Below the pieces are notes generated by a model that ran no database searches, was not told where the DNA came from, and was given only the letters and a program-made list of their open reading frames with translations. A program made the translations under genes and the position numbers. From Radicibacter daui (lineage in GTDB: Bacteria > Pseudomonadota > Alphaproteobacteria > Radicibacterales > Radicibacteraceae): a stretch of DNA of 64,000 nucleotides. Each line of letters opens with the position of its first letter. Position 1 is the stretch's first letter. Where the stretch lies: NCBI GenBank assembly GCA_030657355.1, contig CP131057.1, positions 62,001-126,000 of the forward strand. Reading direction: 5' to 3'. Shown piece after piece: positions 26,702-34,537 of the stretch.

Positions 26702-27190
26702 ATGGCGTCAATGAAAAACGTGCAAAATACACATATTGAGGAACAGCTCCGCGATATTCATCGCTCTGTGCTGGACGTGGTGGCGGTGATGAACCGGCCG
26801 CAGCGGGACGAGGAACTGATCCGGGAGGCCGGAATCTCGCTGGACCGGGCGCTGTTTCCGCTGCTGGTGGGGATCGAGCGTCTGGGTCCGATCGGAGTCG
26901 TTGATCTGGCGGATCGCGCCGGGCGCGATTACACGACCGTCAGCCGGCAGGTCGCCAAACTGGAGAGTCTCGGCCTTGTCGAGCGGCGCGCCAGCGTGGC
27001 TGACCGGCGGGTGCGCGAGGCGGTGATCAGCCCGGCGGGGCGGGCGATGACCGCCCGGATCGATGCCGCCCGTGAGCGCCTTGGCCGGCAGATCTTCCAG
27101 TCCTGGGAACCGGCGGAACTGGCCGACTTGACGCGTCTGCTGCGCAAATTCGCCGACGCCTTGGTGAAAGGGCCGGGGGAGCGCGCGTGA
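26702..27190 (+). CDS. MarR family transcriptional regulator
   Basis: The 162-residue protein (ATG 26702; ATG 26711 is an equally possible start) has N-terminal dimer helices (EEQLRDIHRSVLDVVAVM). Its winged helix spans about residues 55-125: VDLADRAGRDYTTVSRQVAKLESLGLVERRASVADRRVREAVIS, with the ADRR wing typical of MarR. Such proteins repress nearby genes until a ligand or oxidant releases them. Two operator-like sites flank its start, so it should control itself, the DUF4405 gene and the quinone oxidoreductase. Confidence 0.88.
   Translation: MASMKNVQNTHIEEQLRDIHRSVLDVVAVMNRPQRDEELIREAGISLDRALFPLLVGIERLGPIGVVDLADRAGRDYTTVSRQVAKLESLGLVERRASVADRRVREAVISPAGRAMTARIDAARERLGRQIFQSWEPAELADLTRLLRKFADALVKGPGERA
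26716..26736. promoter_or_regulatory. Secondary MarR-type operator inside the marR start region
   Basis: The right arm TACACATAT (26728-26736) is identical to that of the primary operator. The left arm AAACGTGCA (26716-26724) matches 6 of 9 positions with the same 3-bp spacer. The site begins 48 bp downstream of the first and covers the first codons of the regulator, as expected for an autorepression roadblock. Confidence 0.45.
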
Positions 27191-27199
27191 GGGCATTGC

Positions 27200-27805
27200 C
27201 TAACTTGCAAGCCGCAACGCGGGCCAGAGGTTGAGCCAGCCTTTGCTGCGGACCCGTTCGTCAAAGATCCGCTGTTTGCCGCTGAGGGTGAAATGCGGGG
27301 TCGGGCGCAGAAGGCCTTGGAAGAGATCGCCGAGGCCGAAGGGCGCCAGAATATCGAGGTTGCTGCCGATGAGCCGCACAGCGACAGCGGTCGCTGTCTC
27401 CGGCCAGTGACGAAGGGCATCGGCGCAATCGGTATAGGGCGCATCGCCGTTTGTCAGGTGCATGCGGGCCTGGTTCTTGACGGACCAGTTCTGGCCGGGG
27501 GCGGTACGGGAAAGTTCCGCTTCGAGGGCGCTCTCCGTTTTCTTGTCTGTCCGTCCGGCATCGAACCAGATGACATCGATGTCGGTGACGTCTTGCGAGA
27601 GTGGGCGGCCGTGCAGATGGTCCCAGACCGCGTTGCGGATGAGCCCGGCGCCAATCCAGCAGTTGGGCAGGGGCAGCGCCTCCACTTGACGCAGCAGCCC
27701 GAGGCGAAACGGGTCGGCCAGCAGTAACTCGCGAAGCCGGGCAAAGAGCGCGCGGTCTTCCGCCCTTTCCGGAGAGAGAAGACAGAGGGCCTGGGTATCA
27801 GCCAC
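27200..27805 (-). CDS. Nucleotidyltransferase family protein (DUF925-like)
   Basis: The GTG at 27805, overlapping the stop of the upstream lipoprotein gene by 8 bp, gives 201 residues. NCWIGAGLIRNAVWDHLHGRP, then DVTDIDVIWFD, is the DUF925 nucleotidyltransferase pattern with the acidic metal-binding pair, and IFDERVRSKGWLNLWP is its usual C-terminus. The biochemical substrate is unknown for the family. It closes the Srf/Tag-like minus-strand series, though its role there may be incidental. The longer frame to 27943 is a shadow. Confidence 0.75.
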   Translation of the reverse strand: MADTQALCLLSPERAEDRALFARLRELLLADPFRLGLLRQVEALPLPNCWIGAGLIRNAVWDHLHGRPLSQDVTDIDVIWFDAGRTDKKTESALEAELSRTAPGQNWSVKNQARMHLTNGDAPYTDCADALRHWPETATAVAVRLIGSNLDILAPFGLGDLFQGLLRPTPHFTLSGKQRIFDERVRSKGWLNLWPALRLAS

Positions 27806-28289
27806 CCAGTGCCAGCCCGATCGCCTTGTCGAGTTCGGCCTTGCGCTTTTCCAGCTCTTCAATGCGAGCCTGCCTCGCTGCAATCTCGGGACCGTTAGTG
27901 CTATTGTTCTGGTCGGCCTGAGTTTGCAGGTCAAGTTTCGCAAGTTCGCGATTTATGGCATCAGATTGGCTCTTCAATTTGGCGTATTGTTCCTGGGATA
28001 GCTTTTTCTGCGCCAGCGCCGAGGCGAGATCCCGATTGGCCTTTTTCAGCTGATCCTGGGCTGCTGTGATACGCTTTTCGTTGCGTTCGATATCACGCTC
28101 CAGTGACAAGCGCTGATCTTCGAGGTTCTGGTTAGCGGCCACTGCTGCGTTATAGTTGCTCTGTGCCTGAGCCACGCGCTGTTGGGGACCACCCGCGACG
28201 AGGTCAGCCTTCTGATCCAGATAGGTCGCGCAAGCGGTCGCGCCGAGTGAGGCGACGAGTATCAAAGAGATGCCATACTTAGCCGACAC
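27798..28289 (-). CDS. Coiled-coil lipoprotein
   Basis: The likely start is the GTG at 28289, overlapping the stop of the preceding lipoprotein gene by 11 bp. It gives 163 residues. The leader YGISLILVASLGATAC has a lipobox-like TAC near residue 20. Most of the rest is an alpha-helical coiled coil (about residues 40-160, many EKR/LEK heptads, for example RLSLERDIERNEKRITAAQ). No enzymatic motif is seen. The coupled start suggests it is made together with, and may pair with, the upstream glycine-zipper lipoprotein. Confidence 0.65.
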   Translation of the reverse strand: MSAKYGISLILVASLGATACATYLDQKADLVAGGPQQRVAQAQSNYNAAVAANQNLEDQRLSLERDIERNEKRITAAQDQLKKANRDLASALAQKKLSQEQYAKLKSQSDAINRELAKLDLQTQADQNNSTNGPEIAARQARIEELEKRKAELDKAIGLALGG

Positions 28290-29016
28290 GCGTGATCTCC
28301 AAAGCTGAATTGAGGCTTGAAACGTTGGATTCAAGAGCTTTGACCTGCTTTTCAAGCTCTGCGATCTGGGCGTCCATCTCCTTGGTGTCTGCCCCGTTAG
28401 CTTTCATTTTCGCGGCGGCCTGCTGATAGGTGTTACGTTTCTTGATACTGGTCTCCAGCGTATCCTGAAGCAGCTTCTGGTTTTCCTTGACGAGGCGAAC
28501 CGTTTCATTTGCCTCGGCTGTTGTCATTTTTTTGGCATCAAGTTCGGCCCTCATCTTTTCAAGGCGATCCCTGCTGTCTTCCAACACTTCGTTGGAGCTA
28601 TCCACAAGTTGCTGAAGACGATCGGTGTCCTTCTTGACATCCGCTGTCATCGCCTCGATCTGGCGAACCTTGTTGTTGCCCGCTTCCTGTGCCTTGGCCG
28701 TCATGTATCCATCAACACCGCCGAGGACACCGCCTGCAGCAGCACCGACCATCGCCCCCGTGGCAATAGCTTGTCCCCGATTATTGCTGTTTGAGGTCGC
28801 GCCGATCAGAGCGCCCAGCACAGCACCAATCAAGGCGCCGGTAACGGCGCCGCCGGCGACTGTTTCGTTGAAAGTTTTCGCCTCGTCGCGCAGCGCCTGC
28901 TCTGCTGGCGTCAGCGGAGGTTTCTGGGTCGTCTGCAACGTCTGACAGCCTGTAAGGCACAGCGCGCCTGTCAGCGTCAATGTGATGGTCTTACTGCGTA
29001 ATAATCCCATGCCCAT
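28279..29016 (-). CDS. Glycine-zipper lipoprotein with coiled coil, positional TagQ analogue
   Basis: The 245-residue product has a clear lipoprotein signal (LTLTGALCLTGC). Residues about 55-100 are two glycine-zipper segments (GGAVTGALIGAVLGALIGA and GAMVGAAAGGVLGGVDGY) that insert in or lie on a membrane. A long coiled coil follows (about 110-240). It lies 215 bp downstream of the TagR-like gene across an AT-rich stretch (29017-29231) that may hold its own promoter. In the Pseudomonas threonine-phosphorylation pathway, TagQ is the outer-membrane lipoprotein that holds TagR. This protein is in the matching place (inference; no direct homology claimed). Confidence 0.65.
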   Translation of the reverse strand: MGMGLLRSKTITLTLTGALCLTGCQTLQTTQKPPLTPAEQALRDEAKTFNETVAGGAVTGALIGAVLGALIGATSNSNNRGQAIATGAMVGAAAGGVLGGVDGYMTAKAQEAGNNKVRQIEAMTADVKKDTDRLQQLVDSSNEVLEDSRDRLEKMRAELDAKKMTTAEANETVRLVKENQKLLQDTLETSIKKRNTYQQAAAKMKANGADTKEMDAQIAELEKQVKALESNVSSLNSALEITRVG

Positions 29017-29231
29017 CCGCTTTTTCCCGGCTTTGTTCTTCCACAGAACTCAATTTTTTTGGTGAGCTGAATAACACACTATTTTGTACAACAGATAAAA
29101 GACTAAAAACGCAGCCACGGTCCTTTTAATGGTTGATGGCGCTTCCGACTCGCCGCAGTTGTGGCTTTTTGCCTGCCATGCGGTCCCGCCCGCAAGGGTG
29201 CAGGATATGCATTGTCACGAAAACCGGAGGG

Positions 29232-30737
29232 CTAATTGATGTCAGCAAGAACCTTGGAACGGTCAATGGCGCTTCCGGCGCGCAACTGCTCGACATGTTT
29301 CACGAAGGTGTCGATGCGCTTCTCGAGCGAGGTAATTTTCTTGGCCTCCAGATCGCGTTTCAGTACCTCTGCCTGGCTGGCGACGACGGCTTTGGGATAG
29401 TCGGTTTCAACGCCAAGCGTGACATCCAGATAATAATCCAGATTTTGCTCGAAAGCCGCCTCGGCGGTGGTCAACCGGTCCGCGCGATCCTTGTATTCTG
29501 CGGTATCCTTGGCGGTGATTTCTAGAATAGCCTGCAGAGCCTTGAGGACCCGCTGATCCGCCGCTAGCTTGTCCGCGACATAAGCGCCAACGCGCAGGGC
29601 ATTGACGGCGGCGCGGTCACGCTGCTCGTTGCGGGTCTGGATCGACACCTTGATGACAGCAGAGAGGGCGGCGATCCGCTGCTTGAGCGCCGGATCATCG
29701 ACAGATTGGGCCAGCGCTTCGGCTTCCTTGACCGGGTCGTCCTGCGGTGCCACCGCGCTGGCCGGCAGGGCGTTCCAGGCCTCGCGGATGGCGGTCAGGC
29801 GCTGGGGGCTGGGCAGGCTGGCCGCGACCAGCGCAAGACGAACTCCGGTGGTGGGCGAGCGGCGTTCGCCCTTCTTGTCGATCGGTACAAATTCCTGGCG
29901 TGCCGCGCTCCGGATATCGGCCAGCGGAGTGCGGTAGTCTCCACCCTTGACCGTCTGGCCACCCGCCTGACCGTGCAGGCGGGACAGCTTGTTAAGGCGG
30001 AAGGGGTCTAGCACGAATTCGCCGACATTACCCAGCATGTCATAAAGATCGAGCGGATTTGGCTTCAGCAGTCCGACGACGTTGAGCTCGTTATTGGCGG
30101 AATCTGTTCCCTGATACCAGACATAACGCGCGGGTGCTTCGGTCATCGGAAAAGTTGTCTCGATAAAGACGGAATCCGGCACGGCCGCCCCCCCTCTGAC
30201 GGCATACTCCCATTCGGCTTCGGTCGGCAGGCGCAGGAAGGCGAGGGCGCCATCCTCGGTTGGCAACTGTTTGGCTGCGTTCACGGCGGCCCAAGCTGAA
30301 TATTTTTCGGCAAAACCAACGCTTTCCGCCCAGGTGATGTTGACGACAGGCAGGCGCCCCTCATCTGTGACGGCTTTGCAAGGGGTGTCAAAGGCGGCCC
30401 ATTGAGCTTGGGTAACCTCGTACTTGCCGAGATAATATGCCCTGGTTCCCTTCTTTTCCGGGTCGGTAAAACCGCCGCCAATATAGTCCGGGCGAGTGTT
30501 TTCGGCGTAGCCCAGCGCATCGTCGGTGCGGCCGAGTTGGATCCGGCGATCGCCCAGCAGCCCGTCAGCCGGCAGCTCAATGCGCCGGAAGACCATGGCG
30601 CCCCCGCACGGCATGGGCAGAACCAGATCATCGTCTGCCTTTTGCGGGTTGTAGACGCGCTCCGGCCAAGGGGCCTCTGCGGCGCCTGCCGTGGCGGGAA
30701 TCAGACCCATGACAATAAAAAGTAGTGTCCTAAACAT
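29232..30737 (-). CDS. Periplasmic formylglycine-generating-enzyme-like (SUMF1/TagR-like) protein
   Basis: The ATG at 30737 gives 501 residues; it overlaps the permease gene by 8 bp, and the in-frame start at 30764 would only lengthen the leader. A signal peptide (MFRTLLFIVMGLIPATAGA) is followed by an FGE-sulfatase domain, residues about 35-320: YYLGKYEVTQAQWAAF, LPVVNITWAESVGFAEKYS, LRLPTEAEWEYAVRGG, MLGNVGEFV and VKGGDYRTPLADIRSAAR. The active Cys pair of true FGE is absent, so catalysis is doubtful. Residues about 330-501 are helical. Its order with a TagT/TagS-like ABC pair matches TagR, a periplasmic sensor of the T6SS threonine-phosphorylation pathway. Confidence 0.8.
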   Translation of the reverse strand: MFRTLLFIVMGLIPATAGAAEAPWPERVYNPQKADDDLVLPMPCGGAMVFRRIELPADGLLGDRRIQLGRTDDALGYAENTRPDYIGGGFTDPEKKGTRAYYLGKYEVTQAQWAAFDTPCKAVTDEGRLPVVNITWAESVGFAEKYSAWAAVNAAKQLPTEDGALAFLRLPTEAEWEYAVRGGAAVPDSVFIETTFPMTEAPARYVWYQGTDSANNELNVVGLLKPNPLDLYDMLGNVGEFVLDPFRLNKLSRLHGQAGGQTVKGGDYRTPLADIRSAARQEFVPIDKKGERRSPTTGVRLALVAASLPSPQRLTAIREAWNALPASAVAPQDDPVKEAEALAQSVDDPALKQRIAALSAVIKVSIQTRNEQRDRAAVNALRVGAYVADKLAADQRVLKALQAILEITAKDTAEYKDRADRLTTAEAAFEQNLDYYLDVTLGVETDYPKAVVASQAEVLKRDLEAKKITSLEKRIDTFVKHVEQLRAGSAIDRSKVLADIN

Positions 30738-31938
30738 CCCGGACCTCTTCGGCTGGATCGACATGGGCGGCTTGCCAGCCGGCGATCAGTCCAGCCGGCA
30801 AGGCGACGGCCAGTGTCGCCGCCAGTATCATGATGATTTCCGCCGGAGCCAGCCGGCAGGCGCGTTCGCCGCTTCCCAGGCTGTCGGCGAAGAAATGGTT
30901 GATCGCTCCGGCGGTCCCGGCGAAGAACAGGCTGGCAAGCAGTCCGCCGAGCAGGCTTACCGCGACGACCTGGCCGATCGGCAGGCCGGCGAGCCAGCCG
31001 GGGCCGTAGCCAATGAGCTTCAGCACCGCGAGATCGCGCCGTTTCTTGCGCAAGGCCGCCAGTTGGCCGGCGAGCAGTGATATGCCGATGCCGATGCCGG
31101 CCGCGACGATGATGATGGTGAGCACGGCCCGCAGATTGGCGTCGAGTCGCAATGTGCTGGCAATTTCTCCTTCTCGGGCGGAAACCTGAATACCTTCGGC
31201 CCGCAGGTCCGCGGCAAGCGGGGCCACATCGCGGATGGAGCGGGCATAGAGGCGGAAAAGGGCAAAGGCGTCGGTGCTCGGCGCGGGTCCGTTCCCGTGA
31301 TCGCCGAGCCCCGGCACAGTGTAACCGTCGCGGTATGATTGGAGCTCGAGGAGCAGCGGCAAGGTCACATAGGCGCCGGTGCCGGAGGCCTTTTCCGGTG
31401 CCAGAATGGCGGCAACCACGGCGTCGTGGCTGGCCGGTTCGATGCGGCCGTTACGGGTGCGCTCAATGGCGATAACCAGCGGGTCGCCAACAGTGACCTT
31501 CAGGCGGCGCGCTGTATCGGTGGTGAGCGCGATGCGCCCGGCATCCGTCACGGCATCGCCCCCGCCAAGCGGGTCTCCTGGTGCAGTTGGGTTGAGTGAT
31601 ACCAACAGACTGTCGCCCGCTGCCGTCACCAGATCGACTTGGCCGGCAATGGCGCGGGTGTTTGGCAGCACAAAGGCGACTTCGGGACGCCCCCGCCAGC
31701 GGGTGAACCAAGCGGCGTCGAAGCGGGAACTGCCCGTCACTTCCGGCAGGATGAGACGCATCGCGGGATCGTTGTCCATCCTGTCGATGAGTGTCCCGAT
31801 CACGCCGCTGCGCAATCCCAGCAGGACCATCAGCGGCACAAGAACTGCGGCCAGCGACAGGGCCTGACACAGGACGGCGACGCGGTCGTGCCGAATATCC
31901 GCCAGGATAAGGCGCAGCAGATGAGAAAACTGCCTCAT
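30730..31938 (-). CDS. FtsX/MacB-like ABC permease, TagS-like
   Basis: The 402-residue membrane protein has the four-helix MacB layout: a first helix (LSLAAVLVPLMVLLGLRSG, residues about 27-45), a periplasmic domain of about 200 residues, then three helices (AVLTIIIVAAGIGIGISLLAG, VVAVSLLGGLLASLFF, EIIMILAATLAVALPAGLIAG). RRDLAVLKLIGYG is the typical FtsX-family cytoplasmic loop. Such permeases transmit force rather than pump substrates. It overlaps the ATPase gene by 4 bp and the FGE-like gene by 8 bp, the TagT-TagS-TagR order. Confidence 0.83.
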   Translation of the reverse strand: MRQFSHLLRLILADIRHDRVAVLCQALSLAAVLVPLMVLLGLRSGVIGTLIDRMDNDPAMRLILPEVTGSSRFDAAWFTRWRGRPEVAFVLPNTRAIAGQVDLVTAAGDSLLVSLNPTAPGDPLGGGDAVTDAGRIALTTDTARRLKVTVGDPLVIAIERTRNGRIEPASHDAVVAAILAPEKASGTGAYVTLPLLLELQSYRDGYTVPGLGDHGNGPAPSTDAFALFRLYARSIRDVAPLAADLRAEGIQVSAREGEIASTLRLDANLRAVLTIIIVAAGIGIGISLLAGQLAALRKKRRDLAVLKLIGYGPGWLAGLPIGQVVAVSLLGGLLASLFFAGTAGAINHFFADSLGSGERACRLAPAEIIMILAATLAVALPAGLIAGWQAAHVDPAEEVRDV

Positions 31939-32609
31939 GAGGTTATTGCCGTGCGGCCGGGGGTGGTGTGGCAGGCTATGAGCCGCAACCCCGCCCGCTG
32001 CGCCAGTTCGGCGTCGTGCGTCACCACCAGTAGGGTGGCGCCGCGCTCCCGCGTCAGATCGGTCAGCAGCGCCAGCACTTCAGCGGCGCGAGCGGGGTCG
32101 AGCGCCGCGGTCGGCTCATCCGCCAGGACAAGCGGCGGCTCATGCACAAGCGCGCGAGCGATGGCAACCCGCTGGCGTTCACCGATGGACAGGGCAGCGG
32201 GATAGCGCCCAAGCAGGTGGCCGATGCCCAGCCGCTGGGCGACGCCGGCTTCCGGCCCTGGCCCCTCAAGGCCAAGCAAACGGCGGGAAAGGCGGATGTT
32301 CTCGCGCACAGACAAGGCCGGCAGCAGACCGCCCGTCTGCAGGACATATCCCAGCCTGCTCGCTCGCCAGGCGATGAGCGCTGCCGTCGCCTGGCGGCGC
32401 CACAACAGACCGACATCGGTATCACCGAGCCGCAGCCGCAGGCTGCGATCAGGGCGCAGGGTGGCCGCGACAAGATCGAGCGCCGTGCTCTTGCCGCAAC
32501 CGGACGGGCCAATGAGGGCAGAGAGTGAACCTGCCGGCAACACAAGATGATCCAGAGCGACGGTCAGGCCGCCACGGCTCTTTTCAACTCCGATGGCCTC
32601 GACGATCAC
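31935..32609 (-). CDS. ABC transporter ATPase, LolD/MacB/TagT-like
   Basis: The 224-residue ATPase contains Walker A GPSGCGKST (about residues 33-41), the Q-loop area LGYVLQTGGLLPALSV, signature LSIGERQRVAIARAL and Walker B LVLADEPTAALD, then the switch His in LLVVTHDAELAQRAG. It should power the FtsX-like permease encoded next to it. It overlaps both neighbours by 4 bp within the long operon. Confidence 0.88.
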   Translation of the reverse strand: MIVEAIGVEKSRGGLTVALDHLVLPAGSLSALIGPSGCGKSTALDLVAATLRPDRSLRLRLGDTDVGLLWRRQATAALIAWRASRLGYVLQTGGLLPALSVRENIRLSRRLLGLEGPGPEAGVAQRLGIGHLLGRYPAALSIGERQRVAIARALVHEPPLVLADEPTAALDPARAAEVLALLTDLTRERGATLLVVTHDAELAQRAGLRLIACHTTPGRTAITS

Positions 32610-34537
32610 GGCAGGCTATCGACGGGTACCGGATAGACGGCATCACCCGCTCCGGCGCCTTCCGCCAGCATCACCCAGCGATCCACATCGTCATGATAGC
32701 GCTGATAGAGGGCGATCTTGGACTTGATATCGTCGATCACCGCCTGCTGTTCGCCCACGCCCATGCGGCTCCAGCTGTCCTCGTCAAGCGCCATCAGCTT
32801 GCTCTGATAGGGCAACCCGTCGAGATATTCGCCCATCAGGCCGGCCTGCTCCAGATTGCGCACTTGGCCTTGGCCGATCTTGGAGGGATCCCGGCCCATG
32901 GCGGCGGCGGCGCTGCGAAGCTCATTGAAAAAATCACCAGGCTCGATCTGGGCCTTTTCGCCGGCATCCACGATCCGGCGCAGGGTTGCCTGAAGGTCTG
33001 AGAGCTGATTTTTGGTCAGCAGAACCCTGACGGTGAAGGCGGTGACGTCGGACTTGGCGATATCCCGATCAGAGGCCCAAGCCTCGAACATGGTGGGCGC
33101 GCTCGTCCCTTCGGTCTTGCCGAGATAGGCCAGCCGCATGGCATGGCCGACCGCTTCGGTCGTTTCGGCCAGCTTGGCATCTTCAGGTTTGGCCTCAGCC
33201 TTGGCCGAAGGGTCGCTTGCCTTGCGAACCTGATCGACCAGCAGGTCCGCAAGCTGTTTCACCTGATTTTTGAAGACTTCAGGATCCCCGGCCGCCACGG
33301 GGAAATAAAGCGCCCCGACGCCTGGATAGGCGGTCAGGCGCTCATATTGCGCCTTGGCGGCGGCGTGGTCGCCCTTACCTTCATCGGTCAGCTGGTGCAG
33401 CACATAGATCGCGGCGCCATTCTCCTGCGCCATCTGGCGCATCTGGTCGGTGGAAAGTTTGGTCGCCGAATACGGAGAGTTTCCTTCGCGTGAGCTGGCA
33501 TCGGTGATCATCACGATGAACCGGCCACCAAATCCGTTCCAGTCAATGCCGCGCAAGGCGTGTTCCAGCCCGGCATATCCGTCCTCGGCAAAGGCACGGG
33601 TCGATACGGTAGACGCCTCCACGCCCTTGGCGGCTTCCATGAAGCTGTCCCGGGTTGTTGCCTTGTTCGGGTCGGCGAAGGTTTTGGCGAGATAGTCGAT
33701 GCCCTTCACCTTCGCGGGATCGTCACGATAGGCGACCAAGCCGAACCGGACCTTGTCGTTGAGCTTGGCGGCCTCGACGCTTGCGAACACTTCGGAGACG
33801 GCCTGGCGGGTCCGGTCGATATAGGGCTGCATGGAAGAGGAGGCATCGACCAGGAAGACGATACCGGAGCGAAAATCCTTGAGCGCTTCGTCCGGGTTGA
33901 TGCGCTGCGCCTGCACAGGCTTTTCTTCCCGAGTCACAGAAGCGACATGGACGGTACGCACCCGGAAACCGGAAGGCAGGATGGCCGATTTGGCTTCGAG
34001 GATCGGCAGCAGATAGAATTTCTGCTGCAGGTCGATGGTATTTTCCGGCTCGATGGAAACGATCGGGCTGTCGGCAGGAAGCGTCCCGTCCGCGACCGCC
34101 TTGCGCTGGGCGTCCGCCACCGTCGCGGGGGCTTCGGCGGAGAGGGTCGCCATCAACCCGTCGCGATCCTTGTAAAACAGCACCCGGTCGCGGCCGGCCG
34201 GATTTGCAAAGCCCATCACCAGCGTGTGCTGCCAGGCGATGGTTTCGGCCTCGGGGACAAACCCCTGGACCTTGCCATCGGAAGCGGCGCCAACCTCGAC
34301 CATGCCGTTCTGCCGGCCGTAAACGAACAGGACGCTCATCGCCGGAAGGGGTTTGCCGCCGGTGGCGTCAGGCGCGGCCCGCAGCTGGGCACCGGGGCGG
34401 GTCAGAACCTTCTGGTACAGAGTTGTCTTGCCCTCGATCAGCAGCGGCTGACGGGTTTGCGCCGCCGCCTGCAGGCTGGTCAGCAGCAGAAGGGCGCAGG
34501 CCAAGGCACCGGCCAGGGATGTCAGCGGTCGCTTCAT
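32606..34537 (-). CDS. Periplasmic SH3-like/VWA protein resembling the sensor half of PpkA
   Basis: The ATG at 34537, overlapping the previous stop by 4 bp, gives 643 residues. A signal peptide ends near LQAAAQ. Residues about 35-125 look like a bacterial SH3-type domain (TTLYQKVLTRPGAQLRAAP, SVLFVYGRQNGMVEVG). Residues about 225-430 are a von Willebrand factor A domain with MIDAS DASSS (231-235) and FIVMITDASSR. The rest is helical. The T6SS kinase PpkA carries a similar periplasmic VWA part after its kinase and membrane helix. Here no kinase domain is present. It probably binds a partner or ligand in the periplasm and signals through the Sel1 or Srf proteins (inference). Confidence 0.75.
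   Translation of the reverse strand: MKRPLTSLAGALACALLLLTSLQAAAQTRQPLLIEGKTTLYQKVLTRPGAQLRAAPDATGGKPLPAMSVLFVYGRQNGMVEVGAASDGKVQGFVPEAETIAWQHTLVMGFANPAGRDRVLFYKDRDGLMATLSAEAPATVADAQRKAVADGTLPADSPIVSIEPENTIDLQQKFYLLPILEAKSAILPSGFRVRTVHVASVTREEKPVQAQRINPDEALKDFRSGIVFLVDASSSMQPYIDRTRQAVSEVFASVEAAKLNDKVRFGLVAYRDDPAKVKGIDYLAKTFADPNKATTRDSFMEAAKGVEASTVSTRAFAEDGYAGLEHALRGIDWNGFGGRFIVMITDASSREGNSPYSATKLSTDQMRQMAQENGAAIYVLHQLTDEGKGDHAAAKAQYERLTAYPGVGALYFPVAAGDPEVFKNQVKQLADLLVDQVRKASDPSAKAEAKPEDAKLAETTEAVGHAMRLAYLGKTEGTSAPTMFEAWASDRDIAKSDVTAFTVRVLLTKNQLSDLQATLRRIVDAGEKAQIEPGDFFNELRSAAAAMGRDPSKIGQGQVRNLEQAGLMGEYLDGLPYQSKLMALDEDSWSRMGVGEQQAVIDDIKSKIALYQRYHDDVDRWVMLAEGAGAGDAVYPVPVDSLP

Noticed and set aside
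29124..29280. Short near-repeat ATGGCGCTTCCG at about 29135 and 29264
   Set aside because: Only about 12-17 bases and one copy lies in coding sequence; could be chance.
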